Assembly: GCA_025890175.1 (NCBI GenBank)
Contig: JANPYM010000001.1
Span: 5,412,909-5,476,908, forward strand
Direction of reading: 5' to 3'
DNA from: Ciborinia camelliae
Lineage: Eukaryota > Ascomycota > Leotiomycetes > Helotiales > Sclerotiniaceae
DNA length: 64,000 nt
Of this stretch, positions 35,872 to 48,035 are shown one piece after another. The notes under the pieces were generated by a model that did no database searches, was not told the origin of the DNA, and saw only the letters and a program-made list of their open reading frames with translations. The position numbers and the translations under genes were made by a program. How positions within the stretch are numbered: position 1 is the stretch's first letter; each line of letters opens with the position of its first letter.

Positions 35872-38800
35872 GATCTTTTGCTATCTCCTTGATATAAGAT
35901 CTTTCTGGGCTTTGTAAATAATACATATATATACACCCTTTAATGGCATAATAAATTGTAATAGGCATGGTGAATTTTTATTGATATTAATCCAAATGCC
36001 CCGAGCAGACAGGCTGAAGATTAGGGCTTTTAAATGACATTGCACCGTCAGGTCATATCAAGTCAACCTCTCCTTGGGTTGTCAAATGTGATGTAAAAAA
36101 ACCGGACGATAATATATAATTTCTGTAGTGATGTTGGGAACTTCAAAATCTTGGAACCCCCCCCCCAAAAACGTGATATCGATGTCACTATTAACCCCCT
36201 ATATCTCCATCGGTGAAATGATCTATCATTTGTGATGATCAGACAGTCATAGCAATTTCGCAACGCTACTAAAGCTAGGTAGCATCAGATGAAACGTAAC
36301 CCATCAATCATATTCGCCCTCGAACCATTGTAATACATTTGAACACGCTTCAATACCCAATAGCGTTTATCCATCTCCAAATCCGAGCACAGTCGAGTTA
36401 GTTTCCGCGCTTGAAAATCACCATTATTGAACTCTCCCACTCTGGCCCGCCTCTCATAATATCATCCAGTTTGCTATCGTTCTCCAAGTCTTCGGTGCCC
36501 ATCCTAGTACTTTATTCCCGCCATTCGGTTTGATGAATAGACTCGGAATCGATCATTCGATAGATCTTTTCTCTCAGAGACAATTTTCCATATTACAGCA
36601 AGACTCCCATGCATGACCAAGAAAGTGGAGCGGGATAGACAAGCCAATAATGATGTATTGCAGAAGAGTTTAAGAGTTTATCTTGGACTTTCTTGTAGAG
36701 TAGTACGAGTATGTTTTGATGAGGAAAGAAAGATAGATACCCAGCATGCGACTTTCTCGGTATATAAAAAGCAAAGCGGGAAGGGGAGGGGAGGGGAGGG
36801 GAGGGTAATCGACTAGATTTTGCCCATTCAAATAGGACTGGATGATCATATGAATATGAATATGAATATTAATAGCTAGGTAGCTAGATAAAGAACCCAC
36901 AGAGGATATCCACAGAGGATATCCACAGAGGATATCCACAGAGGATACCCAAACCTCGTATCGGCATCAACATCTTATCTATGAAGCTCTATTACCGAGA
37001 TACACAAGGAAGAAGACAAGAGCTCGGGGCGAAGCGAATAATCCACATCCGAATTCCCGAACGATGCGATGCGATGCACCGATCTACCATCTACCATCTA
37101 CCATCTAAATAGGATTCAAGGAATTATAGACCGAAATTCCACTCGGAGAAATAGGTACCTACCTAATTGATCCGACGATCCTCATTTCTCGATATATCCG
37201 ACGATCTTCATTGTTCGATATATCCGATATATCGCAAGAAGACACGCCCGATCTACCATCTACCATCTATATAGGTATCTAGATCGAGCAACACAGCTGA
37301 TGATGAAATATTCACAATAAAGGCTGCTAGTAGCTGCTATATATAGTATTACTAAAACGCGTGCCAGGATTCCAAGAAATCGCTGGTATTTTTCATGAGT
37401 GTTAGTTAATATGATATCATATGATAGATATGATAGATATATGTATATGATAGATATATGAGTGGTGAGACTTCTTTCTATGCTGAGAAGATAGAAAGAT
37501 ATCGAGAAAATAAATAAACAACCCACCCACCCTCACGCACGGCGCACGCACGCCAACTTGGCGCTCGAGAGTTTTATCTAAAATAAAAAACTAAATCTCA
37601 AGGGTCATGCATCGCCGCATTTCCAAAAAAAAAAAAAATTTGAAAGTAGGTAGGTATCGATCATATATAGCGGGGTAATTCCAAGGTTTTCGGAGAGAGG
37701 GATATCCGATCCGATGCGATGCGATTAACACCTACCAGTGTTGAGACGATGCACGTTCAGGCAATGACTTCTGTATTGAATTTGATTTGATATTATTCTT
37801 CGATAAGATTCTTCGATAAGATTCTATCTCCATATTTCTGGCCATGAAGGGGTGGGTAGCTTAGCTAGGCTGATCGAATTTCTCGGGGCTTTCAAATTGC
37901 ATGTGGATTCTGGGGGTGGACTATTTGGGTATTTTTGTTGTCGTCTGCTGTGTTTATATAGGGTCTCGCAGCGAGAAATTGTTAAATCGGTATATTATAT
38001 AGGCGTGTTTGAAGGGAAGAAGCATTTGCTCGGAGCTCTTCTATCGCGACATACTGTCTAGATCCCCGAGACACCTGGGGTTTCTGGAGGGCTGAATGAT
38101 ATCTTTTCTGTGTATCTGGGATGAAAATAGTCGGTAGGATTTAGTTATTCGGGCTAGTGGGAACCCCGGATCCTTCGATTGTGAGTGGTACTTTGGTAGT
38201 TATCATGTTCGAAGAAGGGTGGGAAGGATTGTTATAGGTTTCATATCGAGTGGTGAAAGAAAACCAGTGCTGGGGATTTAATGTTGAGAAAAGAAAAAGT
38301 GAAAAGCGAGACTTTACTAGAGATATCGGTTCATAGATTTTGAGAGTGCGGTTTTTTCTTTCTACTGTTAACTGATTAACTGAAACGGGTAAGTATATGT
38401 AAGGTCAAGTAGATCATATCACAATCCTATGATGCCCATCTTTGCTTAAGCCGTTGTAATTAACCTTGGGGGGTAGGTATATTCCATATTGACCAAGCTC
38501 CTAGAGCATGGTTTTACGGAAAGAAACCCCCAGTCCCCTGATAGATCCACTGGTGTCATAACAGCGGGGATGGAGTGTTTCCTTCTCGATTGCCCGATCG
38601 AGATAGATATTTAACCCAAGCTCAAGCCCCGCAGACGTAAAAAGTAGATATCGAAATGTCCGCCCATAGTTTTCATCATTTTTTTTGATTTCAGGATGAG
38701 GAAATTGTGACGTAGGGATGAATGAATACTTGTAGTTTCCACAAGCATCGACAAATCTGTCACTGGCTGATTCATTCTTCTTGTCCTTGATCATCATAAC

Positions 38801-40266
38801 CACGTAAGTTCTTGTAGATTTTGATTATTATTTGAAGATTCCCAATCCAGATGATCTAGTCGGCGACGAGTAATGTAATGTAATGAATGAGCCGCACCCA
38901 GATGCTTTCTGATGCATGGTAGCATGCGTGGTGATTGCTAGCATGCATGCATTCCTTAGATTATGTTTTTATGGAAATTATAGCTACCAATTTGGTTTGG
39001 CATCTTGAATTCATCGCCTCAAGGATCCAACTGAGAAACGCATACAACACTGACGATTGATACAAGAAATGATGACAATTTACAAAAGACCCCCAACGAA
39101 GAGACTACTAGTAGATATATCCCCGGTCCATCGCATATCGACTCGAAATGAATCCAATCCAGAGAAACAGGCGCAATAAAAAATACCACAAAATCTAGCC
39201 CTCGACCCTCCCCTCGAATCAACCGCAAACATCTGCACACGATAAACATGCATCTCAACTTGTGATAATAAAATGAGATCGTCGAAGGGCTTCAAAGTTG
39301 ACATTTTGTAGAGAGATTCTACCCACACGGCTAGCTAAACAAGGTTGATGATAGGTACTGTGAGATGCTACGGTCAGATCCTAATTAATAGTTGGAGGAA
39401 TAATAAGTGCCAGGAACTTGAAAATGCGATTAGAATACTGGACTCATTGGTAATTTTCCCGAGAAGACTGGAGCGAGGAATCATATATATCTACGGAGGC
39501 AAGCACCCGATGGCGTCGTGAAGGGTGGTGTGTGGCTCCGGACTTTTCAATCACCACTTCGTGGACAGGTCTTCGCAGCCAAAAAGAAATATGTAGATAA
39601 ATCGGCACAAACTGGTGGATGTGGACTCTAACCATCATGACTATACCATTAAGTTAGTGTATACAAACGTCGAGGATTCTACCTACTGTTGATAATGACA
39701 ATCGGCAAAACATCGGCAACAAGAAAAATCCATCAACAACGGCGGCGGCGGCGCAGGTGAAATTTCGAGCAAGCTGATTGTAGTATAAGGATTTCCCAAT
39801 TTCATATGATATGATATACAATAAGTTATTGAATATGGAACACTCATGTGGGAATATACGTAAAAAGGGTACCTACCTATAGATAATCCCGCCGTAATGG
39901 TATTCAATGTGAAGTTATTATAAGACATGTCAGGACGAAGTAGATAGGTAGGTAGGTAGGTACACATTCACGAACGGTTCAATCATCCATTCTTATCCAG
40001 CGGAAATTCAACAAAACAAAACATTTTTGAAATCCTAAGGATCGTTTGTATCATTACCTACCGCAAAGACTTTCTTAAACAAAATACCGAAAGTTATTAA
40101 TAAGTTATCACACTCTCTTCAAAGCCAATTAACTACCTACCTCCTACCTACCAGTCCTCAAATCCTCAAAACCTCGCTCAAAAATTAACATTTCGTTCTC
40201 GCAGGCTCGACTGCGGTAGGCTATATATATTTATTTATCCGACGCTCTATCACAATCACATGATTA
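35872..40266. other. Gene-poor, microsatellite-rich region
   Basis: About 4.4 kb with no recognised gene. It has a C-run at 36159-36167, GGGGA repeats at 36781-36804, a 13-bp array (36897-36947), TCTACCATC repeats near 37084 and 37254, TATGATAGATA runs (about 37420-37465) and TAGGTAGGTA at 39941-39962. A minus-strand frame at 38501-38803 (100 codons) reads rather protein-like (RFVDACGNYKYSF, TFRYLLFTSAGLELG) but has no motif or exon partner; it might be a gene relic. Confidence 0.5.
36897..36947 (+). repeat. 13-bp tandem repeat, four copies
   Basis: Four head-to-tail CCACAGAGGATAT units, the last one imperfect. Non-coding context. Confidence 0.85.
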
Positions 40267-40364
40267 GGCACTTTGGCGGAGTGGTTAACGCGATGCCCTG
40301 CTACTGTTTCCAACAGAGTCAGGCATTTCCTTCGGGAGCGAGTGTTCGAATCACTCAGGTGTCG
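40267..40364 (+). tRNA. tRNA-Ser (anticodon GCT) with 17-nt intron
   Basis: A full cloverleaf can be drawn. The acceptor stem is GGCACTT with AGGTGTC (two G-U pairs), then discriminator G. The D stem is GCG/CGC with GAGTGGTTAA in the loop, and the anticodon stem is ATGCC/GGCAT. The loop reads C-T-G-C-T-A, followed by a 17-nt intron at 40304-40320 and the closing A. The intron sits after position 37, as in nuclear tRNA genes. The class II variable arm is TCC-TTCG-GGA and the T arm is GAGTG/CACTC around TTCGAAT. The anticodon GCT (40300-40302) reads AGC/AGT serine codons. A-box and B-box sequences are intact. A TTCTTTT string just downstream can serve as Pol III terminator. Confidence 0.93.
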
Positions 40365-40377
40365 TTCTTTTGCTGAT

Positions 40378-40379
<2 letters not shown>

Positions 40380-40415
<36 letters not shown>

Positions 40416-40425
40416 NNNNNNNNNN

Positions 40426-40468
<43 letters not shown>
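40380..40468. repeat. Poly-T tract interrupted by an N gap
   Basis: 36 T, ten N (40416-40425), then 43 T, starting 16 bases after the tRNA-Ser gene. The true length is unknown because the assembly broke in the homopolymer. It may be the poly-A tail of a minus-strand retroelement or simply an expanded T-run. Confidence 0.9.
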
Positions 40469-40469
<1 letters not shown>

Positions 40470-41604
40470 GCGCAGGTTGTTTGTTTTGGTTCCTTTGTAT
40501 TTTTGGTTCTTTCGTTCAAGATGGAATTTATGAATCCTGTTATTTGAGGCATCAATTGTTAGATCTCCACATATAAATGGATCAAAACGAAAACGAGATT
40601 CTGTCCACTTCCGCTTTATTTTTATTTAAGCTAGCTCACGCCTAATAAGTAACCCTTATTTATCATCTCTAGACATTGCCCACGCATCATCTTTTTATTT
40701 CATCAATCTCTACGAGCTCTCCAATTTATAAATAGAAAACCGTCAAGATCGATTGACAGCACGGCTTCTTATTTCATTTCTTGCGATATTTGTACTATTT
40801 GTACAGTAAGTATCTATAGTATGATTCGAATTTGATGGCTTCTCCTAGATATCAGAATTATCTCCGGGTGTATGCAAGCAAGGCTCGGGTGCGGGTATCA
40901 TGACCCGAATTCCGGGCCCAAGCCCGCAAGCTGCGGGTCCCGAGTGGTTAGTCGGGTTGACTGTCAATCCATCAAGCTCACGCTTAAGCCAACACCAGAA
41001 CGAGGAAATTTCAAATTGGTTTTCTCACATTTATAAAGTAGATTAAAGTTCACGGATCGTATGGCTACCTACCTACCTAGGTACCTATGCATCCTTCCTT
41101 TTTCTATAACAGTATTTGACTTCAAACTCCCGAGGTCTATTATAGATCTGCACCATCGTTATCAAGTTCACCTCAAAAATAACATTGCAATTCATCAGGA
41201 GCCTAAGGTTCTCAATGTGCTCACTTATTATCTCGGATTTATGAGCAATACATACTAGATAGATAGGTAGGTTGTGCGAACCCATCATCTGCGTGAGGGG
41301 TGGACGGTAAGGGGGTGATTCTTAATGTAGGGTGTAGAGAAGTTGATTGTTTATTATGTACGATCTTGAGGTTATATAAGCCCACCCAGAGCTCTAGTCG
41401 CACCTTCCATATTTAGTACTTAACAACGGGCCAAGTGGGATCATTGCCCATGTTTGCACGATGTATCGCGGGACTCATTTATCCACAACTACGCATTTCT
41501 GACAAGAAATACATTTCTGAGCATTAAGTTCCATTCGAATCTTGGGAATCGTGCTCGCTTTGTTGCGAGTTTATAGAAAATAGACTTCTACTTCATAGAT
41601 TGTA
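40469..41604. other. Intergenic
   Basis: No gene seen. At about 40862-40955 there is a GC-richer palindromic patch (GGGTGCGGGTATCATGACCC, CCGGGCCC, GCCCGCAAGCTGCGGG) that looks like a decayed inverted-repeat element; boundaries were not resolved. Confidence 0.5.
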
Positions 41605-41956
41605 CGGCAAATATCTAAAATAGTATGTTTTTCAATTTTAATATCTCAAATAGCATAAAAACGTTTCATTTTGACCTTGAATAGTATAAATAAAAAAGGA
41701 GGTAGGTTTGTAGGTTTGTAGGTTTGTAGGTTTGTAGGTTTGTAGGTTTGTAGGTTTGTAGGTTTGTAGGTTTGTAGGTTTGTAGGTTTGTAGGTTTATA
41801 GGTTTGATAAAAGATTTGTACGATTTTTTTTTGGACTTAAATAATATATAAATTAGGACTGAAATAACAACATAAGCTATTTGAGGTCGAAATGGAAAGT
41901 TCCTATGCTAGTTGGGGTATTAAAGTTGAAAAACATGTTATTTCAGGTATTTGCCG
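41605..41956. mobile_element. MITE-like element, third family, TA target, with internal octamer array
   Basis: About 80-bp inverted ends: both arms start CGGCAAATA and share ATGTTTTTCAA, TTTAATA, TAGCATA and GACCT in order. TA flanks both sides (41603-41604 and 41957-41958). Length is 352 bp. Mismatches between the arms are mostly C/T or A/G, with the left arm the more AT-rich. The middle third is a TTTGTAGG octamer array. No protein frame. End sequences differ from the two other TA-flanked elements in this window. Confidence 0.82.
41700..41808 (+). repeat. Octamer minisatellite (TTTGTAGG)n inside the MITE
   Basis: About 13 near-perfect head-to-tail copies of an 8-bp unit, ending in TTTATAGG and TTTGATAA variants. 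The reverse complement, CCTACAAA, differs by one transition from the CCTACGAA unit of the array at 44.0-44.6 kb. Confidence 0.92.
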
Positions 41957-42441
41957 TAAAATATATTAAGCATTATATTATTGTGTATCGAGCTAAGTTC
42001 TATGGAATCGGAGATTCCATATAACTTGGCTCGATGACTAAGCTAGTGTATGTAGAACTACTTTATATCAACAAAATATATAAAGTAATTTTGCCTTCGT
42101 CATCACGAGTTATGATAGATTGCGTATTGAATGTCCAATAATGCCATATATGATATCAGCCTACCATGCCATGCGGAAAGACGGGATTACGGACTTTTGC
42201 TTGATGGTGCTGTTGAATTTAGACATCTATCTTCGCCAATGCTTGCTTGCAGGTGTGCTTGATTGCCAGTGTGCCTTTTTCTCATTTTGACAAATGTACA
42301 CAAATGGAATCGTGAAATTCGAGAGTATATATATATATATAAATCAAGACTTGTACGCCTTAACCGTGTCCGTGATATTAACCTTAGTTAGACCCTTTTA
42401 TTCCTTGATCCATCATCCGTTTCAGTAGGTAGGATCACAAC

Positions 42442-45167
42442 ATGCGTCCCGTTTGTAATATTGCCGCATTACAGCTGCTGTCCAGCTCATCCATATCAAC
42501 CTAGCTCGAGCACAAAGTCAAGCGTGGGGTCAATATAGGTTTACCTGTCTCCGCACACGCAGATGATGACTGATTCCGTAGGCGGCGGTATGGGTTGGAC
42601 TGGTGCTACGACCTGCGTAACGGGATCTACTTGCACATATTCAAAGGAAGTGCGTATGATACCACCGTGTAAAACGATGGATGGATAAAGCTAAACACAA
42701 GAAGCCCTTGTACGTTGAGATTCCAACACGGCGTATCAGATTCGCTCGTGTGATTAGATGACTCCCGATGCGTGTCTGGGACTGCCGTCCCCACGATGAC
42801 AACACCATTGAGTACCTCGAAGACCTCGACAGCTGCGGGAACTACGAGCACGGGCAGCGTCCATGACTAATTTGTTGCGCGTGGGAAGAAATATTTTGGC
42901 GTCGCTACGGATCAAGGGCTGGCCGTCTCACGACCGGCCGTCATGCGGCGATCATTCCATTCAAGCCGATTTCGGACAAGTGACGCCGGAAATAGCATGA
43001 AATGGGATACGATACTATCGAGGGTATGAATGCGCGGAACAAGTGTAGGTAACATGCGCCGACCATCGGGAGCATCGCAAAACAACTTCAACTTTGCGGA
43101 TGGTGATTACTTAGTCCATTAGGCCGTGAGTAATGCAAAGATGATTCGCGGCCACACGCTCTGTTCGTCATTCCCGTTTCGCTTTTCGAGAGGGAGAACT
43201 GATATCCATAGGTTGGCATTCTCAATCCCAAGCTGGGTCGGCTCGGTTATATGATTATTGATATCGGCGGAAACTCTTACGGCGGTCCTTCCTTCAAACT
43301 CATATTACACCGGAGGTGACGCGATGGAAAGGATGAATATATGCATGGGTATGTCAATGTCATACATACCATCTAATTTATTTCTCAAATCGATAACCAT
43401 TCTCAGGATATCATCAACGAAATCTTAACGAAGAAGGTTCTATGAGAACAAGCGTCTTCTACACAGTCCTAGGCGAAAGCTACATATCCATCGTCTTTAA
43501 GCCGCTCGAGCGGGCTGACCCGAACGCAAAGCTCTACATGAATGATTACAAGAACCAAGATTCTCCCTCGAATATTGCACGTCCAAAGCTAACGTGATTA
43601 AATAACACGGAATAATGTAGGTTCCGTTTGGATAAACTTCGGTATAAAATTTTGTATGAGGAATCTCGCTTTCATTTTCTAATGTGGAAGATTTCTTATT
43701 ACAGAAAGCTAGATCAAAAATAAGAAACGTTATAGTCTATAGATTATTATGGTAGACTATAGATTATAGATTACTATACACTATAGTATGGTAGATGGTA
43801 GATGATAGATGATATAGGAGGAATTGATTAAGTGTGCTTTTCCGTTGGTTTTTCAGCTCGAAATCCTTCAAATTTATAATATATATATATAAAGTAGTAG
43901 GTTTTGATCGGAAAATTGATAAGCCCGATCCGAAATAAGCAATTTTGAAGAAGTTGTTGAAGTTTTCATAATTAAGTGATTTAATTGGGTGACAGGGGTA
44001 GCGACAGCGAGGTCTATATATCTACCCCACTTACGAATCTACGAACCTACAACCTATCAACCTACGAACCTACGAACCTACGAACCTACGAACCTACGAA
44101 CCTACGAACCTACGAACCTACGAACCTACGAACCTACGAACCTACGAACCTACGAACCTACGAATCTAAAAACCTAAAAATCGTACGATTCCTTCCTCCG
44201 AACCTACCTCCTCCCTCCGATCCTACCTCCTCCCTCTAAACCTACCTCCTCCCTACGAATCTACGAACCTACGAACCTACGAATCTAAAAACCTAAAAAT
44301 CGTACGATTCCTTCCTCCGAACCTACCTCCTCCCTCCGAACCTACCTCCTCCCTCCGATCCTACGAATCTACGAATCTACGAATCTACGAACCTACCTCC
44401 TCCCTCCGATCCTACGAATCTACGAATCTACGAATCTACGAACCTACCTCCTCCCTCCGATCCTACGAATCTACGAATCTACGAATCTACGAATCTACGA
44501 ACCTACCTCCTCCCTCCAATCCTACCTCCTCCCTACGAACCTACGAACCTACGAACCTTAATTATAAGTAGGTTTTTACGGTACTATTAATAGCTTATTT
44601 ATAACCTTTTTCGACACCCTCTCTTTTGCGGTAGGCTTGTTACATAATCTAGATGCAGCAAGCGATGCCAAAGTGACGACCAGCATGGTCGCACACGTGC
44701 AAACATGGATTGATTGCCCAAGGAATCCGCATTGACGGTATCGATTCACAAAGCCATGCATCTTCCAGCCGGTCAAGGAACAACAGTGCTGCACCGGGTG
44801 CATTAACCGCAACCGCACTTGCGGCTTCGGGACAGCTCGGTTGCGGTGACGGAATTAGATATCGTAGGCGCGGCCGCTGATTATGTGAACCTAAGTCGAC
44901 GCTTCATGGAGCCTCATCTGGTGTAAATGTGTTCGAGCGGCGGTGATTCTGAGATTTTCTGATGCTTGCTCATGGTTGAGTACCTACCAACCTAGGTCGT
45001 GAACGCGTGTTTGGGCGTGAGCACATGTATCGGGATTCCGGTATGGGGTGTGGTGTTCGTGAACCCGACTCGTAGCGTGCGAGTTCGACGCCGTTGTTGT
45101 TTGATGCAAATTATGCTCCAAAGACTATGATGCGATATTGGCTGCGTTGTAGAATCAATCGCTATAG
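42442..45167 (+). pseudogene. Decayed secreted CBM1-GH10 endo-xylanase gene, split by an insert
   Basis: Pieces of one gene appear in order but in changing frames. MRPVCNIAALQLL is a signal peptide start at 42442. GGMGWTGATTCVTGSTCTYS (near 42585) is a fungal cellulose-binding CBM1, followed by a Thr/Ser-rich linker (about 42775-42865). GKKYFGVATDQG opens a GH10 barrel, followed by ITPE-type, FNFADGDYLV and SNAKMIRGHTL segments. INEI with the acid/base Glu lies near 43413-43424, and [12 protein letters not shown] near 43523. After the insert come AQGIRIDGIDSQSH, TELDIVGAAADYVN with the nucleophile Glu, NACLGVSTCIGIPVWGV and RASSTPLLFDANYAPK, then a TAG at 45165. Lesions include several frameshifts, TAG at 45073-45075 where GH10 has Trp, and two lost splice donors: AT for GT near 42529 and CT for GT at 44891. 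About 1 kb of foreign sequence (roughly 43600-44630) interrupts the barrel. It cannot make enzyme. Confidence 0.85.
44030..44562 (+). repeat. Compound octamer array (CCTACGAA)n with CCTCCTCCCTCCGA units
   Basis: It begins with about 16 copies of CCTACGAA, then AATCTAAAAACCTAAAAATCG (recurring near 44160 and 44280, part palindromic AATCGTACGATT), then higher-order blocks mixing CTACGAAT and ACCTCCTCCCTCCGAT. Open frames across it are repeat translations (NLRTYEPT). It lies inside the broken xylanase gene. Confidence 0.9.
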
Positions 45168-47411
45168 GCTCGGTTAGAGTGAGGGGTGGCGATGCCACGA
45201 AACTGGAGGATGTATGTAGCCGAGTTTTAAAATCACTAAAACCAATTATCGAATTATATATTTACGTTATTCTTGTCGTATATGTACCTAGATACCTAGT
45301 TTCAGATAAATCAGATAAAGAAACATTTTCTAGTAAATATCTCATCGAAGTTCATCCGCGAAACTTTTGATCGCTTAAATTGTTCATTGTCCCAAGTTAT
45401 ATAGAATCGCCACCTAGTAAGGAGGGTTGTAAAGTTTTCCCGATTGGGACAAATATATGTTGGGATATAATAGCTTTTTTTCAATATCAAATTAAAATCC
45501 ATAGGAAAAAAGATACAAACGAATAATATTTTTATAAACATATCTTTTCCAAATATTTCCCCTATCAAACCTAATACAATAAAAGCAACCACCTATAACA
45601 AATCCAGGCATGCATAGGTATCTAGGTAGCTAAACAGGCCACCATATCTAATTACCTAGTAAAAAACAACCAACAAACTTCAACGTCCATCCTCGTACCT
45701 CCTAATAATAACTACTATAAAAATCTAGTCTCGACCTCAAACACACCCGCATGTTCAAACATCCTTCACTACAATATCCTCGCCTTCGAATTTACTGCAG
45801 CTTCCAGGCAGAGAGCGATATTCCACACATTTAACCCCAAAAGATTTATATGTGAAAGAGAATGATCTTTTCTTTTGTCTTTGTGGATTCTGTTTACAGT
45901 GATAAGTGCGGCTGACTGACTAATTATATCTGATAGCGTTGAAACGTTGAAACTCCATGGAGATATACTTCAAACGTGCTAGAATTACCAGGAGCTTCTG
46001 CGATATACCAAGATAGATGATAGATGACGTATAAGCTAGGACAAACATCCAGAGACTTACGAGTCGTGCTTGAACGTTTCTTTGAGCGGGTATTAACTCG
46101 CAGGCGTTAACAACCAATTAAGATTGCTTTATTAATGTTTATTATTTAGCTAGATATTCTATGATGAGACCTTTGCGAGTTATTATTTGGTTGTTTATTT
46201 CTAGCTTTGTTCATTTCGTGGATATATAATAACGGTTTGAGTATATTCGGGGAGTCTTTTTGGATGTATATACCTATACCTATACCAATATATATCAACG
46301 AAAGCCACGCGAGGAACCTACCTACCTACTCATTAGCGATCTGAACATAAGCGACTTCGTCTAATACCAATAGCACAGGAATAACTCGGCATGATCTATT
46401 CTAGAAAGTCCCAGGACACAGCTTCAATCTACGCTGGCGTCCCGAAAATAATTATGATATATATAATAGTAAGATGCCTTGGGAAGATACTTATATTTGG
46501 AGGAAAAGGATGAGTGTATTACATGTATATTGCACCATCTGCTATCATTGAGGTGAATGTGGAGAAGCCAATGTGAAAATTTATCATATCGCGGACTAGG
46601 TTTTGCAGTGGAGGAATACTCGGGGTCGGCTAGATGAAGCTTTTATAACGGTCAGAAAGCCAGAGAGATACGTGGAATTCGAGGGGTATTAGTTCTTCGC
46701 ATTCAGGGATACCGAGACGGCATGCGCTCTCTCGATCTTTCATTACAATGCGATGCAGGGTGTAATGGAAGACAAGTACAGATGCTCACGTTGAATACAA
46801 ACGCTTCGATGGTATTCTATGTGCAAGATTGTTCTGAACAATGGCGGAGTCAAGGGGGGAATTTTTATGCCAGTACAACAGCCAGCAGACCTTGAAAATA
46901 AAGGCAGCATCAGAGTTGTTAGTGTCCCATGTATACTCTCCTATGAAGTTCCATGTACAACAAAACCATCACAGGTACTTATGGGCCATACCAATGGACC
47001 GTACGAAAACATTCGCACTCTAGCTGGAGGTCTGATGAACAACCCCCAGGCTGAAACTTTATTTTGTGGCTGTCGGTATGCTTTCTGTGGCTTCTGGATC
47101 GCTATAGATTCACCATTGCTGTCTGGGCTCGGTTCAATGGGCTTGATTTCGATTGGTCCATTTGAACGCAAATCAATTTTTCTTTCTGAATCCGTACCGT
47201 ATTGGTTGTAGGAAAGTGAATATGGAAATTAGCCGGCCATATCTTCAATCTCGATTCAATAGCAGTTTCGTGCGGTTCCATTGTAGTATATTCATTACAT
47301 ACCACCTACAAATCGAGTATGACTTTGAAAGCAATGGGCATCGTATATACTCTTGCCGCAGTGCCACAATAGCCGTAAGAATATATATAGCAAAGTAGAT
47401 TGACCGTTTAG
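45168..47411. other. Intergenic
   Basis: No recognised gene. The plus frame 46819-47211 (130 codons, MCKIVLNNGGVKGG) has no motif and is probably chance. Microsatellites of the CCTA/TAGG type occur near 45600 and 46317. Confidence 0.5.
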
Positions 47412-47713
47412 ACGCACTTGGTCCAATAATTTGTACCTGTACGGCATCAATATTCACCCCAACTTGCGAATTGAATACGACGAACAAATATTCAATACAG
47501 CCAGCGAATTCTAAAGTTTTCCAAAGCTGGTAGCAACACTAGTCAAAGCTCGTAGCAAGACTACGCACTTGGTCCAACAATTCGTACCTGTACGGCATCA
47601 ATATTCACCACAACTTGCGAATTGAATACGACGAACAGATATTCAATACAGCCAGCAAATTCTAAAGTTTTCCAAAGCTGGTAGCAACACTAGTCAAAGC
47701 TCGTAGCAAGACT
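47412..47713 (+). repeat. Direct tandem duplication, 2 x 151 bp
   Basis: The unit starting ACGCACTTGGTCCAA at 47412 is repeated at 47563 with only a handful of substitutions (for example ATAATTTG versus ACAATTCG). Each unit ends with two short internal echoes, GTAGCAACACTAGTCAAAGC and CGTAGCAAGACTA. It lies 320 bp upstream of the start codon at 48036, so probably in the promoter. Confidence 0.95.
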
Positions 47714-48035
47714 AGTCGGCTGTAGCAAAGATATCGTGAAGCTTAAAAGCGCTCTCATCAACCATCCTCGAACATTTTCTTAACATCTCGTTGACATTCT
47801 ACAACAAAATTTCCAAACCAAAACCTTCCAAAACAAAACTTCCAAACCAAAACCTTCTTACCAGAATAACTTTTCAGTAACATACCTGTTACCTCAAACT
47901 ACCAACACAATCAGCATCACTTTTTACATATCAAGTAAAATCAAATCATTTCATTCCCAATCACTATTACTTCCAAGTAATACTACTTGAATCACCAATA
48001 CCCTTTATTTCCGAAGTACCCACTTTCCATTCACA
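47714..48035 (+). promoter_or_regulatory. Probable promoter/5' leader of the repeat-rich protein gene
   Basis: CA/CT-rich leader with repeated CTTCCAAACCAAAACCTTCC-like strings, as is common for fungal 5' untranslated regions. The start codon context is TCACAATGA. No specific factor site can be named. Confidence 0.45.

Noticed and set aside
36897..36947. Regular repeats considered as a CRISPR array
   Set aside because: Head-to-tail without spacers, in eukaryotic DNA; simple tandem repeat.
40267..40468. tRNA plus poly-T considered as a tRNA-derived SINE
   Set aside because: A SINE would carry poly-A on the tRNA strand; here it is poly-T, and the tRNA has full structure and an intron like a functional gene.
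40355..40555. Poly-Lys and poly-Phe frames across the T tract
   Set aside because: Homopolymer translation over a gap.
43985..44239. Open frame with LRTYEPTN repeats
   Set aside because: Translation of the CCTACGAA array.
46819..47211. 130-codon plus-strand frame
   Set aside because: No motif, no exon partner, and overlapped by equally long frames on the other strand.
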